A stretch of DNA of 56,195 nt from Actinomycetes bacterium (GTDB lineage: Bacteria; Actinomycetota; Actinomycetes; Propionibacteriales; Nocardioidaceae). The notes under the pieces are model-generated. The model was not told the DNA's origin. It ran no database searches and worked only from the letters and a program-made list of their open reading frames with translations. The stretch is taken from the NCBI GenBank assembly GCA_023417775.1, contig JAEZEJ010000052.1:1-56195 (forward strand). Reading direction: 5' to 3'. Both the position numbers and the translations under genes were made by a program. This document shows positions 17,458 to 25,272 of the stretch, piece after piece; within the stretch, counting starts at the first letter, position 1, and each line of letters starts with the position of its first letter.

Positions 17458-17495
17458 TTGACAATCTTTACGGCACTTCCTGAGAATGGTTCCCA
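17458..17495 (+). promoter_or_regulatory. znu promoter with overlapping Zur-type box
   Basis: TTGACA (17458-17463) and GAGAAT (17482-17487) are 18 nt apart. The -10 box ends 7 nt before an ATG at 17495, so the mRNA is probably leaderless. The palindrome TGAGAA-TGG-TTCCCA (17481-17495) covers the -10 box and the start site. It resembles actinobacterial Zur boxes (TGAAAATGATTTTCA-like), so zinc-bound Zur would block RNA polymerase directly. Confidence 0.7.
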
Positions 17496-18508
17496 TGCAC
17501 AGGTCCGTTCTCCCTTCCCTGCTGGCCGCCTCCGCTCTGACCCTCGCGGCCTGCGGCGGATCCGACGATGCCGGCGATGACGGCACCATCTCCGTGGTGG
17601 CCTCCTTCTATCCGGCTCAGTACCTCGCCGAGCGCATCGGCGGCGACCTGGTCGAGGTCTCCACCCTCACCTCTCCGGGTGTCGAGGCCCACGACCTCGA
17701 GCTGACCGCGCGTCAGATCGGCGAGCTGCGCGATGCCGATGTGCTGGTGTACCTCGAGCACTTCCAGGCAGCGGTCGACCAGGCCGTCGAGCAGGCCGAC
17801 CGCGATGCCGACACGACCGTCGACATGGCCGAGGGCGTCGAGCTGCTGGACGGCTCCGACGACGGCCACGACCACGCCCATGAGGATGACCACGACCACG
17901 CCCATGAGGAGGAAGACGAGCACGGCCATGAGGGCGAGGACCACGACCACGCCGATGAGGGTGACGACCACGGCCACGATCACGGCGGCGTCGACCCCCA
18001 CCTGTGGCTCGACCCGGCCAATCTCGAGCCCGCCGCCACGGCCCTGGCCGAGTCGCTGAGCAAGGCCGATCCGGACAACGCCGAGACCTACGAGGCCAAT
18101 GCCGAGGAGCTCATCGCCGATCTCTCGAGCCTCGACGAGGAGTTCGAGACCGGTCTCGCCCAGTGCGAGCGCCGCGAGTTCGTCACCAGCCACGCGGCCT
18201 TCTCGTATCTCGCGCACGCCTACGACCTCGTCCAGGTGCCGATCGCGGGCATCGACCCCGGGACCGAGCCCTCATCGGCCCAGCTCGCCGAGATCACCGA
18301 TCTCGTCCAGGACGAGGGCATCACCACGATCTTCACCGAGACACTGGTCTCACCGGCCCTCGCGGAGACCATCGCGCGCGAGACCGGGGCGCAGACGGCT
18401 ACGCTTGACCCGATCGAGGGCCTCTCCGATGAGACCGCCGATGCCGATTACCTGTCGCTCATGCGAGACAACCTCGCCGCACTCCAAGAGGCCAACGACT
18501 GCCGATGA
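17495..18508 (+). CDS. znuA: Zinc ABC transporter substrate-binding lipoprotein ZnuA
   Basis: Captures zinc outside the cell and hands it to ZnuBC. The 337-aa form has a lipoprotein signal peptide (SLLAASALTLAACG), then the cluster A-I metal-receptor fold. Residues about 120-165 are a long His/Asp/Glu-rich loop with repeated DHDHAHE-type units, a hallmark of zinc-binding ZnuA. It is followed by GVDPHLWLDP, which carries a ligand His. I prefer ATG 17495 because of the leaderless promoter; the in-frame ATG at 17486 lies inside the -10 box and would add three residues. First gene of znuA-znuC-znuB-zur. Confidence 0.94.
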   Translation: MHRSVLPSLLAASALTLAACGGSDDAGDDGTISVVASFYPAQYLAERIGGDLVEVSTLTSPGVEAHDLELTARQIGELRDADVLVYLEHFQAAVDQAVEQADRDADTTVDMAEGVELLDGSDDGHDHAHEDDHDHAHEEEDEHGHEGEDHDHADEGDDHGHDHGGVDPHLWLDPANLEPAATALAESLSKADPDNAETYEANAEELIADLSSLDEEFETGLAQCERREFVTSHAAFSYLAHAYDLVQVPIAGIDPGTEPSSAQLAEITDLVQDEGITTIFTETLVSPALAETIARETGAQTATLDPIEGLSDETADADYLSLMRDNLAALQEANDCR

Positions 18509-19266
18509 CATCTCCACTCACCGCCCGCGGGGTCGAAGTCGACCTCGCGGGCGGTCCCGTCGTGCGCGGCGTGGACCTCACGATCGAGACCGGAGAGTTC
18601 GTGACGCTGCTCGGCGCCAACGGCTCCGGCAAGTCCACCTTCGTGCGTGCGTTGGTCGGCCTCATCCCGGCGCGGGGATCGATCGAGCTGTTCGGCACTC
18701 CGCTGGCCCGCTTCCGCGATCGCTGGCGGCTGGGCTATGTGCCGCAGCGGCCCGGCAGCGCCAGCGGCGTACCCGCGACGGTGCGCGAGGTCGTCACGAG
18801 CGGCCGGTTGTCCCATCGTCCTCTCCTCGGCTTCGCCTCCCGCTCCGATCGTGTGGCCGTGGACGAGGCCATCTCCCATGTACGACTCGCCGGCAAGGCC
18901 GACCAGCCGATCACCGAGCTCTCCGGCGGACAACAGCAGCGTGCCTATATCGCCCGCGCCCTGGTCGGCGATCCGCAACTGCTCATCATGGACGAGCCGA
19001 CCGCCGGCGTCGATGCCGAGAGCGTGGAAGTGCTCGCCTCCCTCATCGGGCATCTCGTCGAGGATCACGGCATGGCGGTGCTGATGGTCGCGCATGAGCT
19101 CGGCCCGATGCGCCCGCTCGTCGACCGGGCGGTGGTCATCGACGCGGGTCGCATCGCCTATGAGGGCCCCGTCGGCGGCGTCGGCCACGATCACGCCCAC
19201 GATCACCCGCATATCGGCGCTCCCGACCGGGTCCGTCCGCTGCCGGAGGAGGGGCCGCTCGGATGA
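18505..19266 (+). CDS. znuC: Zinc ABC transporter ATP-binding protein ZnuC
   Basis: ATPase that drives zinc import. The 253-aa protein has Walker A GANGSGKSTF near residue 33, signature LSGGQQQRAYIARAL near 140, and Walker B LLIMDEPTAGVD near 160. The C-terminus carries a His-rich tail (GHDHAHDHPH), which suggests a metal-sensing or metal-buffering role. Overlaps of 4 nt with znuA and with znuB (ATGA-type) show a tight operon. Confidence 0.95.
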   Translation: MTSPLTARGVEVDLAGGPVVRGVDLTIETGEFVTLLGANGSGKSTFVRALVGLIPARGSIELFGTPLARFRDRWRLGYVPQRPGSASGVPATVREVVTSGRLSHRPLLGFASRSDRVAVDEAISHVRLAGKADQPITELSGGQQQRAYIARALVGDPQLLIMDEPTAGVDAESVEVLASLIGHLVEDHGMAVLMVAHELGPMRPLVDRAVVIDAGRIAYEGPVGGVGHDHAHDHPHIGAPDRVRPLPEEGPLG

Positions 19267-20084
19267 CCGATCTGCTCGCCTATGACTTCATGCGCTATGC
19301 GCTCATCGCCGCCGTGGTCACCGGACTCGCCGCCCCGGCAGTCGGCACCTATATCGTCCAGCGACGACTCGCCCTGCTCGGCGACGGTCTCGGTCACGTC
19401 GCCCTCACGGGCGTGGCCCTCGGCCTGCTGACCAATGTCGCTCCCACGATCACCGCGGTGATCGTGGCCGTGGCCGGGGCCGTGGGCATCGAGCTGCTGC
19501 GCACCTACGCTCGCACGAGCGGAGATGTCGCCCTCGCCATGCTCTTCTACGGCGGCATCGCGGGCGGTGTCATGCTCGTCAACCTGGCCGGGGAGTCGGC
19601 TTCCACCCTCAACACCTTCCTCTTCGGGTCGATCACGACGATCGACTCCTCGGACCTGGTGACGGTGGCGATCCTCGGCGTCGTCGTCGTGCTGCTCTCA
19701 CTCGGCCTCTCGCCGCAGCTGTTCGCGGTCTGCCAGGACGAGGATCACGCACGCGTGAGCGGCGTGCCCGTGCGGCTCTACACGATGCTCATCGCCGTCC
19801 TCGCCGCCGTCACCATCACGGTGGCGATGCGCACGGTCGGGCTCCTGCTGGTGTCGGCCCTGATGGTCGTGCCCGTCGCCGCCGCCCAGCAACTGACCCG
19901 ATCCTTCCGCAGCACCCACCTGGTCGCGATGGGGCTCGGCCTCGTGGCGGCGGTCGGCGGCGTCGCCGCGAGCTATGAGATCGACACCCAGCCCGGCCCG
20001 ACGATCGTCATGCTCGCGCTGGCGGTCTTCGCCCTCGCCGCCGTCGCACGCGGGGTCATGTCATTGCGACGATCCGGCACGTAG
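19263..20084 (+). CDS. znuB: Zinc ABC transporter permease ZnuB
   Basis: Membrane channel of the zinc importer, ABC-3 family. It is 273 aa with about eight hydrophobic segments. It contains QRRLALLGDGLGHVALTGVA near residue 35, the conserved ABC-3 loop with a metal-transit His. It also has CQDEDHARVSGVPV near 160 and VSALMVVPVAAAQQLTRSF near 200. It overlaps znuC by 4 nt and its 3' end holds the likely promoter of the zur gene. Confidence 0.95.
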   Translation: MTDLLAYDFMRYALIAAVVTGLAAPAVGTYIVQRRLALLGDGLGHVALTGVALGLLTNVAPTITAVIVAVAGAVGIELLRTYARTSGDVALAMLFYGGIAGGVMLVNLAGESASTLNTFLFGSITTIDSSDLVTVAILGVVVVLLSLGLSPQLFAVCQDEDHARVSGVPVRLYTMLIAVLAAVTITVAMRTVGLLLVSALMVVPVAAAQQLTRSFRSTHLVAMGLGLVAAVGGVAASYEIDTQPGPTIVMLALAVFALAAVARGVMSLRRSGT

Positions 20085-20087
20085 ACT
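20082..20087 (+). promoter_or_regulatory. Internal -10 box for leaderless zur transcript
   Basis: TAGACT at 20082-20087 ends 7 nt before the ATG at 20095, with no ribosome binding site in between. The box overlaps the znuB stop codon. It would let the regulator be made independently of the zinc-repressed znu promoter. No convincing -35 box was seen. Confidence 0.5.
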
Positions 20088-20094
20088 GGCCGCG

Positions 20095-20496
20095 ATGAGC
20101 ACCGCCAGCGAGACGCCCCAGCGCAATACGCGGCAGCGCCGCGCCGTCCAAGCGGTCATGGCCGACCTCGAGGGCTTCGCGAGCGCACAGCAGATCCACG
20201 ACATCCTCAAGCAGCGGGGCGAGTCGGTGGGCTTGTCGACGGTCTACCGCAATCTGCAGGCGCTCGCCGACTCCGACCTGCTCGACGCACTGCGCAATGA
20301 CGACGGCGAGACCCTTTACCGCCGGTGCTCGTCGGGACATCATCACCACCTCGTGTGCCGCAGTTGCGGGCGCACCGTGGAGGTGGAGGGACCGGCGGTC
20401 GAGCGCTGGGCCGATGCCACCGCCGAGAAGCACGGATTCAGCGATGTCGAGCACACTCTGGAGATCTTCGGCACATGTGCCGACTGCGCGTCCTGA
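20095..20496 (+). CDS. zur: Fur-family transcriptional regulator, probably Zur
   Basis: Metal-dependent repressor of 133 aa. The winged helix contains SVGLSTVYRNLQALADSDL (DNA recognition helix). It is followed by GHHHHLVCRSCGRTVEV and a C-terminal CADC, so both CxxC pairs of the structural zinc site are present. The GHHHH stretch supplies sensor-site ligands. Zur rather than Fur is inferred from the position after znuABC and the Zur-like box on znuA. It overlaps the next gene by 22 nt. Confidence 0.93.
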   Translation: MSTASETPQRNTRQRRAVQAVMADLEGFASAQQIHDILKQRGESVGLSTVYRNLQALADSDLLDALRNDDGETLYRRCSSGHHHHLVCRSCGRTVEVEGPAVERWADATAEKHGFSDVEHTLEIFGTCADCAS

Positions 20497-21356
20497 GTCG
20501 GGCGGAGTGGTCGGTCCGGGCCGAGGCACATCGCGACCGTGTCGCGCCCTGGACGCGTGCTCGCGTACGGCGTCGTGAGCTCGGCGAGAAGCACCCGGTC
20601 TGGGACTTCCTCTTCGAGTACTACAATCTCGCGCCCGGAGCGCTGGAACGATGGCATCCCGGACTCGGCATCGGGCTCGACGATGCTCCCGAGCATGCCG
20701 GGCTCGCCTCCTATCGCACCCGGGACGACGGCGTCGTCACCGCCGACCTCGATCGCCTTCCCGGTCGTTCGGCCGGGCTGGCGTGGACCCATGAGCTGCT
20801 GAGCCGCACCGCCGGGCGTCCTGCTCGGTGGGGATGCTTCGGGCTGCACGAGTGGGCCATGGTCTACCGGCAGCCCCAGGAGCGGCGTCATGCCGTGCCG
20901 CTGCGACTCGGCCCTGACGGCACCGACGCCGTGGTCGAATCGCACCGGCTGACGTGCACGCATGCCGACGCCTTCCGCTTCTACACCGATGAGGCGCGCC
21001 CGCTCAACACCCCGACGCCCACCCGCGAGAACCAGCTGATGCTGGAGCAGCCGGGTTGCCTGCACGCCAATATGGATCTGTATCGCATCGCCTTCCGGCT
21101 GCTGCCGTTCCTGGACTCCGAGACGGTCGCGGATGCCTTCGAGCTGGCCGCCGATATCCGCGAGGTCGACATGCGGGCCTCCCCCTACGATCTGCGCGAC
21201 CACGGTTTCGATCCCATCGCCATCGAGACCGCGGAGGGCAAGGCGGACTACGTGCAGCGGCAACGCGGCTTCGCCGCGCGAGCAGAGCCGCTGCGAGCGC
21301 GGCTGTCGCAGGTCACCGGCGATCTCATCCATCGAGCACAGGAGGCGGTCGCATGA
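20475..21356 (+). CDS. 3-methyladenine-DNA-glycosylase-like protein (actinobacterial family)
   Basis: About 293 aa, matching a conserved actinobacterial family usually labelled 3-methyladenine DNA glycosylase, although I see no helix-hairpin-helix motif to prove that activity. Notable segments are VLSRAEWSVRAEAHRDRVAPW near the start, GEKHPVWDFLFEYYNLAPG, a Trp-rich WGCFGLHEWAMVYRQ near 130, and MRASPYDLRDHGFDPIAIET near 230. The start is uncertain: ATG 20475 overlaps zur by 22 nt. It overlaps the GNAT gene by 4 nt. Confidence 0.75.
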   Translation: MCRLRVLSRAEWSVRAEAHRDRVAPWTRARVRRRELGEKHPVWDFLFEYYNLAPGALERWHPGLGIGLDDAPEHAGLASYRTRDDGVVTADLDRLPGRSAGLAWTHELLSRTAGRPARWGCFGLHEWAMVYRQPQERRHAVPLRLGPDGTDAVVESHRLTCTHADAFRFYTDEARPLNTPTPTRENQLMLEQPGCLHANMDLYRIAFRLLPFLDSETVADAFELAADIREVDMRASPYDLRDHGFDPIAIETAEGKADYVQRQRGFAARAEPLRARLSQVTGDLIHRAQEAVA

Positions 21357-21811
21357 CCGATCGAGGGACGGTCGACGACGGGCCCGTCGTCCGGGACGGG
21401 AACGAGCTGACGGCGCAGGAGGTGTATGCGATCTGGCAGATCCGCGATCTCGTCTTCGCCGTCGAGCAGCAGTGCGACGAGCCCGATGTCGATGGCATCG
21501 ACCTGCTCCCCACGACCACGCATCTCTGGTATGCCGACTCCCACGGCCTCACCAGCTACATGCGCACCTATGTGACCGATGACGGCATCCGGCGCGTGGG
21601 GCGGGTCGCGACGCGCGCCGATGCTCGCGGACGAGGACTGTCGAGCCGGTTGATCGCCAGTGTGCACGAACGGTGGGGCGGCGAGGAGATCCGGATCGGC
21701 GCGCAGGCCTATCTCGAGCAGTGGTACGGATCCTTCGGCTATGAGCGCTGCGGTGACGGCTACGAGGAGGCCGGTATCCCCCACGTCCCGATGGTCCGCC
21801 CCGGCTCCTGA
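21353..21811 (+). CDS. GNAT family N-acetyltransferase (ElaA-like)
   Basis: 152 aa. The layout matches ElaA-type acetyltransferases: IWQIRDLVFAVEQQCDEPDVD near residue 25, then DGIRRVGRVATRADARGRGL, which holds the acetyl-CoA loop (R-G-x-G-L). The C-terminal part has AYLEQWYGSFGYERCGDGY, the usual FY-x-x-xGF end of ElaA. The acceptor is unknown. The ATG overlaps the preceding stop (ATGA). Confidence 0.88.
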   Translation: MTDRGTVDDGPVVRDGNELTAQEVYAIWQIRDLVFAVEQQCDEPDVDGIDLLPTTTHLWYADSHGLTSYMRTYVTDDGIRRVGRVATRADARGRGLSSRLIASVHERWGGEEIRIGAQAYLEQWYGSFGYERCGDGYEEAGIPHVPMVRPGS

Positions 21812-21819
21812 CCCCGCCT

Positions 21820-21850
21820 CGCACCCACCGCCCTCGGGGCGGGAGGTGCG
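21820..21850. terminator. Bidirectional hairpin between convergent genes
   Basis: CGCACC (21820) pairs with GGTGCG (ending 21850), and the inner CCGCCC (21828-21833) pairs with GGGCGG (21837-21842). It lies between the stops of the GNAT gene and the minus-strand gene ending at 21855, so it can serve both. Confidence 0.6.
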
Positions 21851-21854
21851 TGGC

Positions 21855-22673
21855 TCACCGCCCGATGACGGGAAGGAACGAGGCGGGCTGGACCGGAACC
21901 TGTTCGGGAGCCGGATCACCCTCCTCGGGCGACGGGAGAGCAAGGGCGGCGAGGGCGGACTCGACCCGCTGCCGCAGCGACGCCTCGTATTCGACGACCG
22001 GCCGTAGCGCGTCACGGTACTCGACGCCGTAGGTGAACGATGCGCTGCGGCCGGCATCGAGTTCGGCCGCGGCGCTGGTCGCGGCGTCGATCACGTGCTG
22101 CAGAGCGGCATCGACCCCCTCCGCGAGATCCTCCTGACCGGGCGGCACCGGCACGGCCTCGAAGTCCGCTTGAGCCTGGACCATCAGCGGGATCAGCTCG
22201 TCGCGCACCGGCGCTCCGCTGGCGACAGGACCACCCACCACGCGCTGCGGCAGATCGGCGTCGAGCGCCTCCTGGGCGGCCGCCGCGAAGGGCACGCCCA
22301 CCGACCACTCCGCGAGGACATCGGCGGCCACATCGAGCCGTTCGCCCAGCGCGGCGCGCCGTTGCAGCGCATCGCGCAGGGCCGCCGAGCGCTCACTGCC
22401 GTACTCCGCGACATCGCGCACCTCCGGCAGCACCCCGCTGAGCTCCTCGGACAGCTCGGCGCCCCGGTGCGGCTCGGCCACGAGGTCGACCTCGCCGAGC
22501 CGTTCGGAGAGCTGAATCTGGAGATCGTCCAGCGCGCCGTTGAGCCGTGCCGCCTCGGCATCCGCCTGTTCCAGCGCATCATTCTTCTGATGCCGGTCGA
22601 CCAGGTAGATGCCGGTGCCGCCCACGAGGAGGAGCAGCACCGTCAGCAGGCCGAGGGTGGGGCGGACTCTCAT
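21855..22673 (-). CDS. Membrane-anchored extracellular protein of unknown function
   Basis: 272 aa. One N-terminal transmembrane segment (MRVRPTLGLLTVLLLLVGGT) is followed by a predicted helical, coiled-coil-rich domain with many Ala, Glu and Leu, and a Pro-rich C-terminal tail. It resembles single-pass helical extracytoplasmic proteins, but I recognise no family. Its ATG overlaps the cimA stop by 4 nt, so it is translated with cimA. A metabolic link to cimA is not evident. A longer upstream reading is only a shadow of cimA. Confidence 0.78.
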   Translation of the reverse strand: MRVRPTLGLLTVLLLLVGGTGIYLVDRHQKNDALEQADAEAARLNGALDDLQIQLSERLGEVDLVAEPHRGAELSEELSGVLPEVRDVAEYGSERSAALRDALQRRAALGERLDVAADVLAEWSVGVPFAAAAQEALDADLPQRVVGGPVASGAPVRDELIPLMVQAQADFEAVPVPPGQEDLAEGVDAALQHVIDAATSAAAELDAGRSASFTYGVEYRDALRPVVEYEASLRQRVESALAALALPSPEEGDPAPEQVPVQPASFLPVIGR

Positions 22674-24301
22674 CGCAGCGGCGTCACCTGATGACGTCGC
22701 AGGCCGTAAGTGACGGCGTCGACCAGTGCCTGCCAAGAGGCCTCGACCATATTGGCGCCCACCCCGACCGTGACCCAGGTGGCCACACCATCGCTGGTGT
22801 CGATGAGTACCCGCGTGACGGCATCGGTGCCGTGTCCCTGGTCGAGGATGCGGACACGGAAATCGGTCAGATGGAAGCGTGCGACATCGGGATAGACCTG
22901 CTCGATCGCCTGACGGAGGGCGTGGTCGAGGGCGTTGACCGGACCATTGCCCTCGCCGATCACGGCAAGACGATGCCCACCCGCACGCAGCTTGACGGTG
23001 GCCTCGGCGAGCGCCTCGCCAGCGGCGCCGGACCCTGCCGACTCGGCGATGACGCGCCAGGACTCGATATCGAAGTAGCTCGGTCGTGCACCCTCGACCT
23101 CCTCCATGAGCAGCAGCTCGAAGGAGGCATCGGCCGCCTCGAAGGTGTAGCCCTCCTGCTCCATGCGCTTGACCCGGTCGGTGACCCGGGCGAGGGTCTC
23201 GGGATCGCCGGACAGGTCGAAGCCCAGTTCGCGACCCTTGAGCTCGATCGTGGCGCGACCGGCCATCTCCGAGACGAGGAGCCGCATGTCGTTGCCGACC
23301 AGCGCGGGATCCATGTGCTGGTAGAGATCGGGATCGACCCGGATCGCGCTGGCATGGAGGCCGGCCTTGTGCGCGAAGGCCGAGACCCCCGTGTACGGCT
23401 GGCGCGCCGACGGCGGGTAATTGGTGATCTCGCTGATCGCGTGGGCGATCCGGGTGGCATCGCGCAGTGCGCCCTCCGGCATGACGGACATGCCGAGCTT
23501 GAACTCGAGATTGGCGACGCTGGTGACGAGATCCGCATTGCCGGTGCGCTCGCCGTAGCCGTTGATGCAGCCCTGGAGGTGCGTGGCGCCCGCGCGGACG
23601 GCGGCCAGCGAGTTCGCCACGGCGCAGCCGGTGTCGTTGTGCGCATGAATGCCCAGTCGGGCACCGGTGGCCTCCCCCACCTCGGCCACGATGTCGCCGA
23701 CCCAGTGCGGCAGCATGCCGCCGTTCGTGTCGCACAGCACCGCGACCTCGGCCCCCGCCTCGGTCGCCGTGCGCACGACCTCCAGCGCGTAGTCCTTATT
23801 GTCGAGGAACCCGTTGAAGAAGTGCTCGCAGTCCAGGAACACCCGTTGGCCCTCGCGACGCAGGTGCTCGACCGTGTCGCGCACCATCGCCAGGTTCTCC
23901 TCCAGAGTGGTGCGCAGTGCCAGCTCGACATGCTTGTCGTGGCTCTTGGCCACCAGGGTGACCACCGAGGCACCGCTGTCGCGCAGCGCGGCGACGAGCG
24001 GGTCATCGGCCGCCGCGACACCGGCGCGGCGGGTGGAGCCGAAGGCCGCGAGCGTCGCGTGCTTGAGGTCGAGCTCCTTGGCGGCCAGCGCGAAGAACTC
24101 GGTGTCCTTGGGATTCGATCCCGGCCAGCCGCCCTCGATGTACCCCACACCCAGGTCGTCGAGATGCTGGGCGATGGTCAGCTTGTCCTGGACCGAGAGG
24201 TTCAGGCCCTCCTGCTGAGCGCCGTCGCGCATCGTGGTGTCGTAGACGTGGAAGTCGCCGGGCGCCATCGTGCCGAACGCCGGGGTCTCGCTGCTGCTCA
24301 T
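22670..24301 (-). CDS. cimA: Citramalate synthase
   Basis: Condenses pyruvate with acetyl-CoA to (R)-citramalate, an entry to isoleucine synthesis that bypasses threonine. The 543-aa protein is of the DRE-TIM metallolyase family. It has VYDTTMRDGAQQEGLNLSV near residue 19 (catalytic Arg-Asp) and HAHNDTGCAVANSLAAV near 220 (metal His pair). GCINGYGERTGNADL is also present, and a C-terminal regulatory LeuA-like domain lies beyond about 400. The length fits CimA rather than LeuA. Transcription passes an attenuator with a Val/Ile-rich leader peptide. Confidence 0.92.
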   Translation of the reverse strand: MSSSETPAFGTMAPGDFHVYDTTMRDGAQQEGLNLSVQDKLTIAQHLDDLGVGYIEGGWPGSNPKDTEFFALAAKELDLKHATLAAFGSTRRAGVAAADDPLVAALRDSGASVVTLVAKSHDKHVELALRTTLEENLAMVRDTVEHLRREGQRVFLDCEHFFNGFLDNKDYALEVVRTATEAGAEVAVLCDTNGGMLPHWVGDIVAEVGEATGARLGIHAHNDTGCAVANSLAAVRAGATHLQGCINGYGERTGNADLVTSVANLEFKLGMSVMPEGALRDATRIAHAISEITNYPPSARQPYTGVSAFAHKAGLHASAIRVDPDLYQHMDPALVGNDMRLLVSEMAGRATIELKGRELGFDLSGDPETLARVTDRVKRMEQEGYTFEAADASFELLLMEEVEGARPSYFDIESWRVIAESAGSGAAGEALAEATVKLRAGGHRLAVIGEGNGPVNALDHALRQAIEQVYPDVARFHLTDFRVRILDQGHGTDAVTRVLIDTSDGVATWVTVGVGANMVEASWQALVDAVTYGLRRHQVTPLR

Positions 24302-24342
24302 GGTTCCTTCGGTCCTTCGCTTCTGACGGGTGCGTGGCCAAC

Positions 24343-24396
24343 AAAAAAGCCCCCCGGTACGGGAGGCAGCGCGTCGACGGGGTGGTGTCGACGCGC
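24343..24396 (-). terminator. cimA attenuator: pause hairpin and intrinsic terminator
   Basis: Going with transcription, a perfect 10-bp stem GCGCGTCGAC/GTCGACGCGC (24396-24369) starts at the leader-peptide stop codon. Next comes a GC-rich terminator stem with one G-U pair (24367-24349) followed directly by six T (24348-24343). The order leader peptide, pause hairpin, terminator, structural gene is that of ribosome-mediated attenuation. No antiterminator pairing was modelled. Confidence 0.8.
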
Positions 24397-24425
24397 TAGG
24401 CGATGATGATCGAGACGTTGGTCAC
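24396..24425 (-). CDS. cimA leader peptide (Val/Ile attenuation peptide)
   Basis: A 9-codon frame, V(M)-T-N-V-S-I-I-I-A, with three consecutive ATC Ile codons and a GTC Val codon, ends at a TAG inside the pause hairpin. The GTG at 24425 is 7 nt after a TATGCT box (24438-24433), so the peptide is probably leaderless. In-frame ATGs at 24437 and 24431 would give a 13- or 11-residue version that also has Leu codons. Stalling at the Ile codons would report isoleucine shortage. Confidence 0.72.
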   Translation of the reverse strand: MTNVSIIIA

Positions 24426-24432
24426 GAGCATC

Positions 24433-24442
24433 AGCATAGACT
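24433..24442. promoter_or_regulatory. Overlapping divergent -10 boxes
   Basis: On the minus strand TATGCT (24438-24433) precedes the cimA leader. On the plus strand TAGACT (24437-24442) precedes the ATG at 24452 by 9 nt. The two boxes share bases, so polymerase can serve only one direction at a time. Confidence 0.5.
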
Positions 24443-24451
24443 GGCGCGACG

Positions 24452-25141
24452 ATGAGCACCACAGCAGTCCCACGCCCCGGACACGTCGATGTCATGTACG
24501 CCGTGGTCACGGCGACCCCTCTCGATCGAGACGACCCTCTTCCCACCGGACTCGAGCCGCTGCTACGGCGCAATGGCACGAATGAGCAGCTGCTGGCGAT
24601 GTGGCGCGAGCGCGAGCACGCCCGGGTGCTGCTGCGTTCGGTGCCGCTCGCCGAGGCCGGCGAGGCTCACCTCCAGACCCGCGCGGCAGCCCTCGCGCTG
24701 GCAGCGGAGAACGACGGGGTCGTCGTCGATCTGACGATTCCCCGCCTCGTGGAGCCACCCGCCGCCGAGCTGACCCTCGCGCACTCCGATGCCTGGGTCA
24801 TGGTGCACTACGAGGTCGCCGACCGGGGCGCGATCGGCAGCCGGGGGCTGGAGTCCTTCGGCCTGCCCGAGCTGTGCGTGGCGGTGCCCGAGGGCGCCGA
24901 TCCGGCGATGTGCGGTGCGGTCACCAGCGGGCTCACCCATCGTCTCCTCGGCGAGTGGCCCCAGATGGATCCCGTCGGGCCGGCCGTGATCACACTGCGC
25001 GATATCGCCTTCGGTCTGGGCGATCCTCAGGCGGACTCCGTCGGCACCGAGCGCCGGGTGCGGATCGAGATCGCCTACGACGACATCGCCCACGAGCTGG
25101 ACGTCAGCCTGCTCGACGACCCGGCCGTCCTCTTCGTCTAG
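24452..25141 (+). CDS. Conserved hypothetical protein
   Basis: 229 aa, no signal peptide or membrane segment. The middle contains AWVMVHYEVADRGAIGSRGL and SFGLPELCVAVPEG, and the acidic C-terminus ends DDPAVLFV. The layout is that of a soluble actinobacterial hypothetical protein (possibly DUF4261-like, weakly). I see no catalytic motif. It is transcribed divergently from cimA from a promoter that overlaps the cimA leader promoter, so its expression may be coupled to BCAA control. The start is the ATG 9 nt after the TAGACT box. Confidence 0.72.
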   Translation: MSTTAVPRPGHVDVMYAVVTATPLDRDDPLPTGLEPLLRRNGTNEQLLAMWREREHARVLLRSVPLAEAGEAHLQTRAAALALAAENDGVVVDLTIPRLVEPPAAELTLAHSDAWVMVHYEVADRGAIGSRGLESFGLPELCVAVPEGADPAMCGAVTSGLTHRLLGEWPQMDPVGPAVITLRDIAFGLGDPQADSVGTERRVRIEIAYDDIAHELDVSLLDDPAVLFV

Positions 25142-25272
25142 GGCCGCGGCGGTAGGTGGTCGACCTCGCCCGGGGCGCGGAGGTATCCCATCAACCCCAT
25201 GGGTGAGCGATAGCGTTGACGGCCTGCCTCCACCACTCGAGTGACGTTGATGGTCTACCGGCCCCACGGGGG

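Noticed and set aside
17858..17995. Short tandem GACCACGACCACGCC-like repeats that resemble a CRISPR or microsatellite
   Set aside because: They encode the His-rich zinc loop of ZnuA in frame.
22674..23735. Upstream part of a 626-aa minus-strand frame
   Set aside because: It is an out-of-frame shadow of cimA; the real 272-aa gene starts at 22673.
25142..25272. Possible small gene or RNA between the hypothetical gene and aspA
   Set aside because: Only weak partial inverted repeats and no frame with a ribosome binding site; probably just the 3' region of two convergent genes.
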